This document shows positions 16,263-25,040 of a stretch of 64,000 nucleotides of DNA, piece after piece; position 1 is the first letter of the stretch; each line of letters opens with the position of its first letter. The position numbers and the translations under genes were made by a program. Below the pieces are notes generated by a model. That model was not told the DNA's origin. It saw nothing but the letters and a program-made list of their open reading frames with translations, and made no database searches. This stretch comes from Streptosporangium becharense (lineage in GTDB: Bacteria > Actinomycetota > Actinomycetes > Streptosporangiales > Streptosporangiaceae), in the NCBI RefSeq assembly GCF_014204985.1, contig NZ_JACHMP010000001.1, positions 5,208,001 through 5,272,000 of the forward strand, read 5' to 3'.

Positions 16263-16314
16263 CTTGACGATGATTAGTGTGAAGTGGCTTTATTACCTCT
16301 TGACAACGTTGTCA
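16263..16314 (+). promoter_or_regulatory. Sugar importer promoter with LacI operator TGACAACGTTGTCA
   Basis: A perfect 14-bp palindrome with central CG lies at 16301-16314, within an AT-rich stretch and 49 bases before the binding-protein gene. TTGACG at 16263-16268 and TTTATT about 19 bases later could form the promoter. The same GACAACGTTGTC core stands before the LacI gene at 26061-26072, so that protein is the likely repressor. Confidence 0.7.
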
Positions 16315-16363
16315 TTTCCCGGGGGAGATCTGGGCAACCTCGATCCTGAAGGGACGGGAAGCT

Positions 16364-17668
16364 ATGCGACGACAGTGGATGGCGGCCGTCGCGGTCACCA
16401 TGGCGGGCCTGCTCACGCTGAGCGCCTGCGGTGGTGGTGGCGGTGACGGCGGCGGTGGCGGTGCCCCGCAGAGCCCGCAGGCGGACGCGCGGAAGAAGGT
16501 CGAGGTCTTCTCCTGGTGGACCGGCCCGGGTGAGGCCGACGGGCTCAAGGCCATGAGAGAGATCTTCGAGAAGCAGAACACCGGGCTTGAGTTCTTCGAC
16601 GCGGCCGTGGCGGGCGGATCCGGTGACAAGGCGCGTGCCCTGCTCGCCACCAAGCTCCAGGCCGACACGCCGCCGGACACCTTCCAGGGCCACGCCGGTG
16701 CCGAGTTGCAGGGATACATCAAGGCGGGTGACCTGGAGCCGGTCAACTTCCTCTACGACGAGCTCAAACTGAGGGACGTCTTCCCGCAGCAGCTGATCGA
16801 CCAGATCAGCGTGCAGGGTCAGATCTACTCCGTCCCGGTCAACATCCACCGCTCCAACGTCATGTGGTTCAACCCCGCCGTGCTCAAGGAGGCGGGCGTC
16901 ACCGAGGTGCCCGCGACGATCGAGGAGTTCGTCGCCGCGCTGGAGAAGGTGAAGAAGGCCGGAAAGATCCCGCTCTCCATCGGCTCCGAGTGGACCATGG
17001 TCCACCTGCTGGAGAGCGTGCTGCTCGGCTCGCTCGGCACCGACGCCTACAACCGGCTGTGGACCGCCGGCTCCGACTGGTCGGGCCCGGCGATGACCAA
17101 GGCGCTCAACGACTTCAAGACCATCCTGTCCTACGCCGGAGACCCGGCCGACGACTGGCAGCCCGCGGCCAAGCAGGTGGCCGACGGCCAGGCGGCGTTC
17201 AACATCATGGGCGACTGGGCCTACGGCTACTTCCACAACCCCCCGGACGGCGGCCTGGGCAAGACGTCCAAGACCGACTTCGACTGGGCGCCTTCGCCCG
17301 GCACCGGCGGCACCTTCATGTGGCTGTCGGACAGCTTCACCCTGCCCAAGGGTGCGCCGAACCGTGACGGGGCGGTGGCCTGGCTGAAGGTGGCCGCCAG
17401 CAAGGAGGGCCAGGACGCCTTCAACCCGAAGAAGGGCTCCATCCCGGCTCGCAAGGACGCCGACAGCGGCCTCTACACCGACTACCTCGCCGACGCCCTG
17501 AAGGACTGGGGCAGTGACAAGCTCGCCGGGTCCATCCAGCACGGCGTGGTCGCGAACGACGCCTGGCGCGCCGCGATCAACGAGGCGGTCGGCATCTTCC
17601 ACGCGGACAAGGACGTGGCCGCGCTCCAGTCGTCGCTGGCCGAGGCCGCCAAGAGCTCCGGACAGTGA
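16364..17668 (+). CDS. Sugar ABC transporter substrate-binding lipoprotein, glucose/mannose type
   Basis: A 434-residue extracellular solute-binding protein of family 1. The signal is MRRQWMAAVAVTMAGLLTLSAC with lipobox LSAC, followed by a Gly-rich linker. The opening VEVFSWWTGPGEADGL, then PPDTFQGHAGAEL and SVPVNIHRSNVMWFNP, are typical of the GtsA-like glucose/mannose binders. It delivers sugar to the two permeases encoded next in the operon. No ATPase gene follows, so a shared MsiK-type ATPase is expected. The LacI operator upstream suggests induction by the imported sugar or a derivative. The precise sugar is unproven. Confidence 0.9.
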   Translation: MRRQWMAAVAVTMAGLLTLSACGGGGGDGGGGGAPQSPQADARKKVEVFSWWTGPGEADGLKAMREIFEKQNTGLEFFDAAVAGGSGDKARALLATKLQADTPPDTFQGHAGAELQGYIKAGDLEPVNFLYDELKLRDVFPQQLIDQISVQGQIYSVPVNIHRSNVMWFNPAVLKEAGVTEVPATIEEFVAALEKVKKAGKIPLSIGSEWTMVHLLESVLLGSLGTDAYNRLWTAGSDWSGPAMTKALNDFKTILSYAGDPADDWQPAAKQVADGQAAFNIMGDWAYGYFHNPPDGGLGKTSKTDFDWAPSPGTGGTFMWLSDSFTLPKGAPNRDGAVAWLKVAASKEGQDAFNPKKGSIPARKDADSGLYTDYLADALKDWGSDKLAGSIQHGVVANDAWRAAINEAVGIFHADKDVAALQSSLAEAAKSSGQ

Positions 17669-17724
17669 CCTTTCGGTACGGCCCGCGCCATCCGCGGGCC
17701 GTACCAGCAGAAGAAGGGGTGTCC

Positions 17725-18612
17725 GTGACACGGATGCGCAGATGGCTGCCGGGGCTGCTGCTGGTCACACCGTCGATCATCGCGATCGCGGTCTTCGTGT
17801 ACGGCATGCTCGGCTGGAACTTCCGGCTGGCCATGACCGACAAACACGACGAGGTGTCCGAGGGAAGCTTCGTGGGCCTGGAGAACTTCGTCACGCTGTG
17901 GGACCAGAAACGCTGGGGCATCTCCGTCGACCACGCGATCGTCTTCACCGTCGTCTTCGTCTTCGGCGCGCTGCTGCTGGGCTGGCTGCTGGCGCTGCTG
18001 ATGGAGAAGGGGATCAGGGGCGAGGGGACCTTCCGGGCGATCTACCTGTTCCCGATGGCGATCTCCTTCGTGGCGACCGGGGTCGTCTGGCGGTGGCTGA
18101 TGAACTCCGCCCAGGGGGAGCGGGCGGTCGGGCTGAACCGGCTCCTCGACGGTCTCGGGCTGGGGTCGTTCCAGTGGGGGTGGTTCCGCGACCCCGACTG
18201 GGGGATGGCGGCCATGGCCGTCCCGGCCATATGGCAGATGTCGGGGTATGTGATGGCGCTGTTCCTGGCGGGCTTCCGCGGGGTCCCGGAGGAGCTCCGT
18301 GAGGCGGCGCGGGTCGACGGCTGCACCGAGTGGGGGGTCTACCGGCACATCGTGCTCCCGCTGCTGCGTCCGGTGACCCTGTCCGCGCTGATCATCCTCG
18401 GTCACATCTCGCTGAAGGTGTTCGACCTGATCGTCGCCGTCTCCGGCAAGCAGATCATCACTGACGTGCCCGCCGTGTTCATGTGGGTCGCGGTCTTCGA
18501 CTCGCACGACCCGGCCAAGGGAGCCACCATCGCCTCCTACATCGTGCTCGCGGTCAGCGTGTTCGTCATCCCCTACCTGGTGTGGACCCTTCGCAGGGAG
18601 AGGCGCTCATGA
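17725..18612 (+). CDS. Sugar ABC transporter permease, MalF-like
   Basis: A 295-residue inner membrane protein with six predicted helices. The cytoplasmic EAA loop is EELREAARVDGCTEWGVYRHIVLPLLRP split across residues about 196-224, the docking site for the ATPase. The frame is open from ATG 17665, which would overlap the previous stop. GTG 17725 is preferred because aagaagggg lies five bases before it and the first helix begins soon after (RWLPGLLLVTPSIIAIAVF). It overlaps the next permease by four bases (ATGA), so the two are translationally coupled. It forms the importer with its neighbours. Confidence 0.9.
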   Translation: MTRMRRWLPGLLLVTPSIIAIAVFVYGMLGWNFRLAMTDKHDEVSEGSFVGLENFVTLWDQKRWGISVDHAIVFTVVFVFGALLLGWLLALLMEKGIRGEGTFRAIYLFPMAISFVATGVVWRWLMNSAQGERAVGLNRLLDGLGLGSFQWGWFRDPDWGMAAMAVPAIWQMSGYVMALFLAGFRGVPEELREAARVDGCTEWGVYRHIVLPLLRPVTLSALIILGHISLKVFDLIVAVSGKQIITDVPAVFMWVAVFDSHDPAKGATIASYIVLAVSVFVIPYLVWTLRRERRS

Positions 18613-19535
18613 CGACGGCCACGAAGACTCCGCCGGCACCCGGTCCCGTCCGGGCCGCCGACCCCGGCGCGCGCGCCAGGCGGCGGGCCCGCCTGTCGCG
18701 CGGTCTGCGGCTGACGGTGCTGCTCGTCTTCCTGGTGGTCTTCCTCATCCCGATCTACGTTCTCCTGGTCACCAGCTTCAAGCCGCTGACCGAGGCCGAC
18801 CCGAGCCGGGCCTGGGCGCTGCCGGAGGTCTGGACGTTCGAGCCGTGGCGGGTGGCCTGGGAGAAACTCGCGCCGGGCATCTGGAACAGCGTGCTGCTGG
18901 CCGTGCCCGGATCGCTGATCTCGGCGGCGCTGGGTTCGATGAACGGCTACGTGCTGTCGAAGTGGCGCTTCCCCGGGGCGGACGTGCTGTTCACGCTGTT
19001 CCTGTTCGGCATGTTCATCCCGTACCAGGGGGTGATGATCCCGCTGGTGCAGCTCCTGGTGGAGCTCAACGAGATCACCCGCGACCTCACCGGGGCGTCG
19101 GGGGTCTTCTACGGCGCGATCCCCGGGCTGCTCCTCGCCCATGTGGTCTACGGCATCCCGATCTGCACACTGATCTTCCGTAACTACTACGTCACCATCC
19201 CGGACGAGCTCATCGAGGCCGCCAGGGTGGACGGCGCGGGGATGCTGCGGACCTACCGGTCGGTGGTCCTGCCGGTCTCCGGGCCCGCCTTCGCGGTGGT
19301 GGTCATCTGGCAGTTCACCTCACTCTGGAACGACTTCCTCTTCGCCGTCTTCCTCACCGGTCCGCAAAGCTGGCCCACCACGGTCATGCTCAACAACATC
19401 GCCGGAGCGCAGACCGTCCCGTACAGCCAGCAGATGGCCGCGGCGCTGCTCGCCTCCATCCCCACGATGATCATCTATGTCCTGCTCGGCCGGTTCTTCA
19501 TGCGCGGTCTCATGGCCGGAGCGCTCAAGGGGTGA
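18609..19535 (+). CDS. Sugar ABC transporter permease, MalG-like
   Basis: A 308-residue permease with a 40-residue basic N-terminus and six helices. The EAA motif is DELIEAARVDGAGMLRTYRS with LPVSGP following. The C-terminus GRFFMRGLMAGALKG is the usual MalG ending. Its ATG overlaps the stop of the first permease. It is the last transporter gene; no ATPase or glycosidase follows, and a lipoprotein gene begins 31 bases downstream. Together with the binding protein it imports a hexose or small oligosaccharide. Confidence 0.92.
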   Translation: MTTATKTPPAPGPVRAADPGARARRRARLSRGLRLTVLLVFLVVFLIPIYVLLVTSFKPLTEADPSRAWALPEVWTFEPWRVAWEKLAPGIWNSVLLAVPGSLISAALGSMNGYVLSKWRFPGADVLFTLFLFGMFIPYQGVMIPLVQLLVELNEITRDLTGASGVFYGAIPGLLLAHVVYGIPICTLIFRNYYVTIPDELIEAARVDGAGMLRTYRSVVLPVSGPAFAVVVIWQFTSLWNDFLFAVFLTGPQSWPTTVMLNNIAGAQTVPYSQQMAAALLASIPTMIIYVLLGRFFMRGLMAGALKG

Positions 19536-19566
19536 ACCGCGGAGGACCCGGCCGCGTCCGACGATC

Positions 19567-20325
19567 ATGCGATTACTCGTCCCCCCGCTCCTGCTCACGC
19601 TGACCGCCTGCGGTGCGTCCGCGACCACGGGCGGCGTCGCGGACGCACCGGAGAAGGCGCGGACCCCGGCGTCCCCGTCGCCGGTGTCCGTGCCGGCGGC
19701 CCCGGCCCCGGTTCCCTCCCCGGCAGGGGCGGGTCCGGGTCCGGGGCCGGGGTGTGCGCCGGTCCCGGACGTGAGGCCGGACCGCACCCTCATCCAGGGC
19801 GGCTTCGACTACGACCCCCTCGACTCGCCGGAGGAGCTCGCGGCGAAGACCCCGCTGGTCGTCGCCGGAACCGTCGAGGACTTCAGGGCGGGGCCGGTTC
19901 TGGAGGAGGGCGTTCCCGGCGACCGCACGCACTACGTGCTGATGCCGGTGCGGGTCACCGAGCGGTTCAAGGGGCGGCACGCCGCCGGGCCGGTCCACGT
20001 GAAGTTCTTCCAGGGCGGGGTGTGGAAGAACCAGACCCCGTTCACCACGGTGGCCGACTTCCGGCGGGCGATACCCGCGGGCACGCGGGTCCTGCTGTTC
20101 GTCTCCCCCGACTCCTCCCGATGGCCCGTCGTCAGGGACCGGGCCCGCCTCCCGTCCGGGACGCCGCTCTACGAGCCCCACCCGCAGGGCGTGCTCCTCG
20201 GCACGGGCCTGAAGGTGATCGGTGGCCAGGAGGAGATCAACCCCGCCTCCCGCTGGAACGACCCGTGCGGCCTGAACGGCATCGCCGCCCGGCTGCGCGC
20301 CGCCGGATACCGCGGCGCCTCCTGA
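19567..20325 (+). CDS. Lipoprotein of unknown function
   Basis: A 252-residue exported lipoprotein. MRLLVPPLLLTLTAC gives a short signal with lipobox LTAC, followed by a Pro/Ala/Ser-rich linker to about residue 65. The folded part has a beta-rich pattern (TPLVVAGTVEDF, HYVLMPVRVTERFKG, RVLLFVSPD) resembling domains found in other actinobacterial lipoproteins without known activity. Two Cys residues in the mature part may form a disulfide. The RBS is weak: GGAGG lies about 25 bases upstream. It may be co-transcribed with the sugar importer, but a functional link is not evident. Confidence 0.7.
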   Translation: MRLLVPPLLLTLTACGASATTGGVADAPEKARTPASPSPVSVPAAPAPVPSPAGAGPGPGPGCAPVPDVRPDRTLIQGGFDYDPLDSPEELAAKTPLVVAGTVEDFRAGPVLEEGVPGDRTHYVLMPVRVTERFKGRHAAGPVHVKFFQGGVWKNQTPFTTVADFRRAIPAGTRVLLFVSPDSSRWPVVRDRARLPSGTPLYEPHPQGVLLGTGLKVIGGQEEINPASRWNDPCGLNGIAARLRAAGYRGAS

Positions 20326-20351
20326 ACGGTGTCCCCGGTCGCCGGTGTTCG

Positions 20352-21344
20352 TCAGGGGCCGCCGGTGCCCGACGCTCCGGCCAGGGAGTCGCCCAGCGCG
20401 GTGCGGTGGTAGAGGACGCTCCGGCCGGTGCGGTCGCCGGTCACCAGGCCCGCCCGGCGCAGGGCGCCGAGGTGGCCGCCGACCGTGCCCAGGCCCAGGC
20501 CGAGCAGCGCGGCGAGTTGCGTGGTCGTCGCGGGAACCGCCAGTTCGAGCAGGAGACGGGCCCGGGTGCGTCCGATCAGCCCCGCCAGGCCGTCCGGTGC
20601 CCGGTACGGGACCCCGGTGCCTCGCGCCGGGTAACTGATCGCGTAAGGCCAGCGCTCCTCCAGATGGGAGCCGAGCCCGGTGGGGAACACGGTCGGCACG
20701 AAGAGCAGGCCCCGTCCGCCGAGCCGGTGCGTCCGGTCGGGGCCGGAGCCCTCCACCTCGATGGTGCCGTCCGGATCCCACCGGACCTTCGGGTCGAGGT
20801 CGTCGAGCGCCGCGGCCCAGCCGTAGGTGGCCAGCCGGCCCGCCCGCTGGACCACGTCCCGCTCTAGGAGCGCGTGGAAGTGCGGCCAGGCGGGGGCGAC
20901 GATCTCGTCCCAGGTCGCCTGGAGCGCGTCGGCGAACGACGCCACCACGCCGGGGGAGAAGAGCACCTCCATGACGGCCGCCGGGGGCCGGGGCGTGATG
21001 CCGGCCAGGTTCCGGGTGATCTCCTCGTGCGCCTGCTCCGCCGGGGTGGCCCGCACCACCGCCAGCTCCGCCTCGAACGGTGTGTTCACCCCGTTCGGCG
21101 GCGGGGCACAGAAGTCGACGTTGTAGTGCCTCTCGCGGAACAGCGCCACCGTGGCGACCAGCCCCGGGTGACGGGCCAGCAGGTTCAGGTACGGCTTGCG
21201 CATCCGCTCCACCCAGGAACGCCAGACCCCCGCGTTCTTGCGGCCGGACAGGATCCACAGTGCGTGATGGGTCACGATGAGCGGGGAGATGGCGAACCTG
21301 CTGGCCACGATGTCCTGCGGGCTGACCTCGATGCGATACACCAT
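20352..21344 (-). CDS. DUF5937-type regulator with C-terminal ArsR helix-turn-helix
   Basis: A 330-residue regulator. The N-terminal two-thirds (IEVSPQDIVASRFAISPLIVTHHALWIL and onward) is the DUF5937-like sensing region. The last 80 residues are a winged helix: ARLLLELAVPATTTQLAALLGLG, then GTVGGHLGALRRAGLVTGDRTGRSVLYHRT, typical of the ArsR family. It is divergent from a major facilitator exporter, with a perfect 8-4-8 palindrome between them next to its start codon. It therefore probably represses itself and the exporter and responds to the exporter's substrate. The ligand is unknown. Confidence 0.88.
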   Translation of the reverse strand: MVYRIEVSPQDIVASRFAISPLIVTHHALWILSGRKNAGVWRSWVERMRKPYLNLLARHPGLVATVALFRERHYNVDFCAPPPNGVNTPFEAELAVVRATPAEQAHEEITRNLAGITPRPPAAVMEVLFSPGVVASFADALQATWDEIVAPAWPHFHALLERDVVQRAGRLATYGWAAALDDLDPKVRWDPDGTIEVEGSGPDRTHRLGGRGLLFVPTVFPTGLGSHLEERWPYAISYPARGTGVPYRAPDGLAGLIGRTRARLLLELAVPATTTQLAALLGLGLGTVGGHLGALRRAGLVTGDRTGRSVLYHRTALGDSLAGASGTGGP

Positions 21345-21351
21345 CAGCTGC

Positions 21352-21371
21352 CTTTCGGATATGTCCGAAAG
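21352..21371. promoter_or_regulatory. ArsR-type operator CTTTCGGATATGTCCGAAAG
   Basis: A perfect 8-4-8 inverted repeat lies seven bases upstream of the regulator start and 38 bases before the MFS start. It is the only strong dyad in the divergent gap and is a confident operator candidate. Confidence 0.7.
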
Positions 21372-21409
21372 ATTAGACGCCGTTTCCCGGCCTCCCGACC
21401 ATCGTCTCC

Positions 21410-22621
21410 ATGACGACGCAAGAGCGCGGCGCGACCTACGCGGAGGTCTTCGCCAGCCGGGAGTTCCGGGTGCTGTTCGGGAGCTTCACGCTCCTGGTGA
21501 GCGGTGACCAGGTCAAGATGCTGGCCCTGTCGGCCCTGGTGTACGCGCGAACCGGGTCGCCGGGGCTGTCCGCGGCGACCTACACACTGGGCTTCGTGCC
21601 GTACATCGTCGGCGGGACGTTCCTGCTCTCGCTGGCGGACCGGGTCCGGCCCCGCGCGTTGATGATCGCCGGAGAGCTGCTCAGGGTGGTGACCTGCCTG
21701 CTGATGGCCTTCACCGGGCTGCCGCTCTGGGCGATGCTCGTGCTGGTCCTCGGCACCGGACTGCTCTCCCCCGTCTTCGGAGCGGCGCGCACCGCCCTGC
21801 TGCCCGGCCTGCTGCCGGGGGACGCGTTCGTGCTGGCCAGGTCGGCGATGTCGGTCACGTCGGCCGGTGCGCAGGTCGCCGGGCTGGCGGCGGGGGCGGG
21901 CGTCATCGCCGTCGTGGGCCCGGCCGGGGCGCTGGCCGCCACCGCCGCGCTGGCCGCGATGTCCGCCGCGCTGCTCCGTCTCGGGCTGCCCGACCTCTCT
22001 CTCCGGTCCCTCCGGAGCGTGGGCACGGTTCCCGGCGCCACCGGGGGGCCACGCGGGGCCGTGCGGGAGACGCTGCGGGTCAACCGGCTCCTGCTGGCGG
22101 ATCCGAGGGTGCGCGGCCTGCTGCTCGCCCAGTGGCTGCCGATCTCGTTCGTCACCGGCGCCGAGGCGATGCTCATCCCCTACCTCGGCGGCGCCGCCGG
22201 GATCGCGCTCGCCGCCGCGTCCGCGGGCATGGCGGCCGGCAACTTCGCCCTCGGCCGGTTCGCCCGGCCCGCGCTGCGGGAGCGGCTGGCCGCACCGCTC
22301 GCCGTCCTGGCGGGCGTCCCGCTGCCGGCGTTCGTCCTGCGGCCCGGGGTGTGGGGGGCCTCGCTGATCATTCTGCTCGCCGCGGCGGCGGGCGGCTGCT
22401 ACGCGCTCGGCCTGCAGCGCCGGTTCGTCGAGGCGGTGCCCGAGCGGGTGGCGGGCCAGGGCTTCGGCCTGCTGGGGGCGGGAAGCATGACCGCGCAGGG
22501 ACTGGGCGCCGCGCTGGTGGGCGGTGCCGCCGAGCTGACCGCCCCGCACACCGCCGTCGCCCTCGCGGGCGTCGCGGCCGTCGCGTGCTCCCTGGCCCTC
22601 CGCGGCCATCTGCGGGGATGA
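21410..22621 (+). CDS. Major facilitator superfamily exporter
   Basis: A 403-residue membrane protein with about 12 hydrophobic segments. The start resembles drug/siderophore exporters of the actinobacterial MFS group (FASREFRVLFGSFTLLVSGDQVKMLALS). The loop 2-3 signature is replaced by LADRVRPRALMIAGELLR. Substrate specificity cannot be read from sequence. It is divergently transcribed from the ArsR-type regulator and shares the palindromic operator, so it is probably an inducible efflux pump. It ends 100 bases before the Ig-like protein gene, from which it is separated by an AT-rich promoter region. Confidence 0.9.
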   Translation: MTTQERGATYAEVFASREFRVLFGSFTLLVSGDQVKMLALSALVYARTGSPGLSAATYTLGFVPYIVGGTFLLSLADRVRPRALMIAGELLRVVTCLLMAFTGLPLWAMLVLVLGTGLLSPVFGAARTALLPGLLPGDAFVLARSAMSVTSAGAQVAGLAAGAGVIAVVGPAGALAATAALAAMSAALLRLGLPDLSLRSLRSVGTVPGATGGPRGAVRETLRVNRLLLADPRVRGLLLAQWLPISFVTGAEAMLIPYLGGAAGIALAAASAGMAAGNFALGRFARPALRERLAAPLAVLAGVPLPAFVLRPGVWGASLIILLAAAAGGCYALGLQRRFVEAVPERVAGQGFGLLGAGSMTAQGLGAALVGGAAELTAPHTAVALAGVAAVACSLALRGHLRG

Positions 22622-22639
22622 GGCGGGGCGTCGACCAGA

Positions 22640-22721
22640 GCGCCCCAAAAATTTTCAAGTTATCCCCAAGTTGCTCAAGACACAATATGCACGCTTATAA
22701 CTCGATTAACCGGAGTATGGC
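22640..22721 (+). promoter_or_regulatory. AT-rich promoter region of the Ig-like secreted protein
   Basis: The 80 bases before the GTG start are strikingly AT-rich for this genome. TTGCTC near 22672 and TATAAC about 19 bases later resemble -35 and -10 elements. CCGGAG stands eight to nine bases before GTG 22722 as the RBS. Confidence 0.45.
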
Positions 22722-24821
22722 GTGAAGATATCGAAACCGTGGTGGAGGGCCGCGCTGACGGCGGCCGCCACCCTCTCCCTTTCGGCGGGTGTGCTCGTCG
22801 GTCCTGCGCAGGCGGCGGCCCCCGTGGTCAGGGTCGCCGCCGTCAAGGCGTCACCCGCCCGCTACACGGGGTCGTGCCCGGCCTCCACGACGTTCTCCGC
22901 GAGCGTCTCGGTCAAGGGTGCGACCCGGCTGACCTACCGGTGGATCCGCAGCGACGGCACCAAGGGGGCGGTCAAGACCGTCCGGGCCGGGGCGAACGTC
23001 ACGGTGCGGGAGCGCAGGACCCTCGCCGGCAGCGCGCGGGGCTGGCAGGCGGTGCAGGTGCTCAGCCCCAGGAAGCTGACCTCCAAGCGCGCCTACTTCT
23101 CGGTCACCTGTGACGGTGCCCCGGGTGATGGTGGCGTCGTCGTGCGGCCCAAGCCGGAACCGGCGCCCCCGAAGGCCTCGGCGGAGGTGGCGGCGAGCGA
23201 CTTCTCCGGGACCTGCCCGGTCTCGGGCCAGAGTCTGAAGTTCACCGGGACGATCCGGGTGTCGCGGGTCCCCGCGGCCGTCTCCTACCGCTGGGTGGAC
23301 AGCGACGGCGGCGCGCTCGGCACCGAACGGCTCTGGTTCTCGGCCAAGGACGCCACCCGGCGTACGGTCACGTCGAGCCGTACCTTCCTGGCCGGCCAGT
23401 CGGGCACGCGGTGGATCGAGATCCTGGGCCCGGACGGCAAGGTCCTGAGCACCTCGGGCAAGGCCCCCTACCGGGTGACCTGCGCGCCGCCGACCACCCC
23501 GACGCCTCCTCCGGCCACCGCGACGGTGTCGGACCCCTGGGTGAACCAGGCGGAATACCAAGGAGAGTGCGCCAGGCCGCTGGAGTTCGCCTTCACCGCG
23601 ACCGTCTCGGCGTCCAAGGCGACGAAGGTCGCCTACCGGTGGATCCGCAGCGACGGCACGGTGGTCCCCGGCGAGGTGGACCTCAAGGACGGCGACCTCA
23701 CGCGGAACATCACGCTCACCTGGCCGGTCGCCGACCCCGCGAAGGTCACCGGCGGATCGGCGCAGGTCCAGATCACCTCACCGGGAAGCGTGAAGAGCAA
23801 GCCGGCAAAGTTCGCGATCACGTGCGTGAAGATCACCTTCTCCGAGGCGAAGGTGGCCTCGCCCGCCCAGCCGTACACCGGGCCCTGCCCCGTGACCGTG
23901 CGGACCACGGCCACGATCACCGTGACCGGTGGTTCCGCGCTGGTCTATTACAAGTGGAAGTCTCCCGATGCGTCCACCCAGTCTGAGGTGATCTCGGGAA
24001 GCAAGACCTTCACCAGGGACTGGCCGGTGACCGCGACCTCCACCGGCACGACCGCCTTCTCCGCGGTGGCGGCCGGTGACTACGGCCACTGGAAGGAGTC
24101 GGCGCCGATCGACTGGTCGATCACCTGCAAGGCGGCCGAGCCCGACCGGATCGCCGTGTCACAGGCGGAGATCACCATGGAGGGCGACAAGCCGGGCCCG
24201 TGCACCGCCCAGAACCCCTACTGGCTCACCGCCCGGGCGATGGTCACCGCACCGAAGGGCATGACCTACCCGCTCACCGTGTCCTACCGGTGGCGGTGGG
24301 ACGACGGCGGTTACTGGCACGAGGAGAAGCTGACGTTCAGCGGGCCGGGAACCCAGCAGGCCTCCCACCAGTGGAGTGCCTCCCGGAGCAAGTCCGCCAA
24401 GCTGTGGCTGGAGGTCGACTCTCCGGCGCAGGTGAAGGGGGAGCCGGGTGAGTACTCACTGACCTGCGACGGGAAGCCGCCAGTGCCGAACCCCGGTGGC
24501 AGGATCCTGTCGGTGACGAACCCCGCGATCACGCCGGCCGACTACACCGGCCAGTGCCCGGTGGACCTGAAGGCCACCGCGACGATCACGGTGTCGGCGC
24601 CGATCTCCGAGCCGGTCGAGTACGTCTGGCGGTTCGACGACGCCACCTCCAGCCCGACCCAGAAGGTCACCTTCCCCTCGGGGGGGCCGCTCACCAAGAC
24701 GGTGGAGTGGAAGGACTGGCGGGCGGTCAAGACCAGCGGGAAGGTGACCGGTTACCTGCAGGTCCTCACCCCCAACACAGCGGTGTCGGAGCGCGTCTCC
24801 TACAGCGTCACCTGCACCTGA
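22722..24821 (+). CDS. Secreted protein of six Ig-like Cys-paired modules
   Basis: A 699-residue exported protein with a Sec signal (MKISKPWW, hydrophobic core, AQA-A cleavage near residue 32). The mature part is six modules of about 95-110 residues. Each opens with a YTGxCP-like phrase, has a central Y-[RK]-W (for example LTYRWIRSDG), and closes with [YF]-S-[VI]-TC. Each module has one Cys at each end, so six intramodule disulfides are expected, in a beta-sandwich pattern. No catalytic domain, LPXTG or membrane anchor is visible. A role in surface or extracellular binding is inferred; I do not recognise a named family. The GTG start has a good RBS, and a strong hairpin terminator lies downstream. 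Confidence 0.8.
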   Translation: MKISKPWWRAALTAAATLSLSAGVLVGPAQAAAPVVRVAAVKASPARYTGSCPASTTFSASVSVKGATRLTYRWIRSDGTKGAVKTVRAGANVTVRERRTLAGSARGWQAVQVLSPRKLTSKRAYFSVTCDGAPGDGGVVVRPKPEPAPPKASAEVAASDFSGTCPVSGQSLKFTGTIRVSRVPAAVSYRWVDSDGGALGTERLWFSAKDATRRTVTSSRTFLAGQSGTRWIEILGPDGKVLSTSGKAPYRVTCAPPTTPTPPPATATVSDPWVNQAEYQGECARPLEFAFTATVSASKATKVAYRWIRSDGTVVPGEVDLKDGDLTRNITLTWPVADPAKVTGGSAQVQITSPGSVKSKPAKFAITCVKITFSEAKVASPAQPYTGPCPVTVRTTATITVTGGSALVYYKWKSPDASTQSEVISGSKTFTRDWPVTATSTGTTAFSAVAAGDYGHWKESAPIDWSITCKAAEPDRIAVSQAEITMEGDKPGPCTAQNPYWLTARAMVTAPKGMTYPLTVSYRWRWDDGGYWHEEKLTFSGPGTQQASHQWSASRSKSAKLWLEVDSPAQVKGEPGEYSLTCDGKPPVPNPGGRILSVTNPAITPADYTGQCPVDLKATATITVSAPISEPVEYVWRFDDATSSPTQKVTFPSGGPLTKTVEWKDWRAVKTSGKVTGYLQVLTPNTAVSERVSYSVTCT

Positions 24822-24828
24822 GGCGTCT

Positions 24829-24890
24829 CCGATCGGGTATCTCCCACCGAGGGCCTTTGATCGGGTGCCTTTGATCGGGCATCTCCGACC
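24829..24890. repeat. Short direct repeats around tttgatcgggtgcc
   Basis: The phrase gatcgggtatctcc recurs as tgatcgggtgcct and tgatcgggcatctcc at about 20-bp spacing just after the Ig-like protein gene. Confidence 0.5.
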
Positions 24891-24897
24891 GGGGCCC

Positions 24898-24933
24898 CTG
24901 CTCGGGCCGCTTCCCACAGAACGGCCCGAGCAG
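24898..24933. terminator. Strong hairpin, 12-bp stem
   Basis: CTGCTCGGGCCG and CGGCCCGAGCAG pair perfectly around a 12-base loop between the convergent Ig-like and LacI genes. No T-tract follows on either strand, as is common for actinobacterial hairpin terminators. It probably serves both genes. Confidence 0.75.
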
Positions 24934-25040
24934 GTGTGAAGCAGGACGCCGGATCCCGCCCGGTCCACCTGACCGGGCGGGATCCGCCACACGGTGCGGT
25001 ATCTCATGGCGCGGTGCCCCACCTCGATCCGGCGGGGCGG

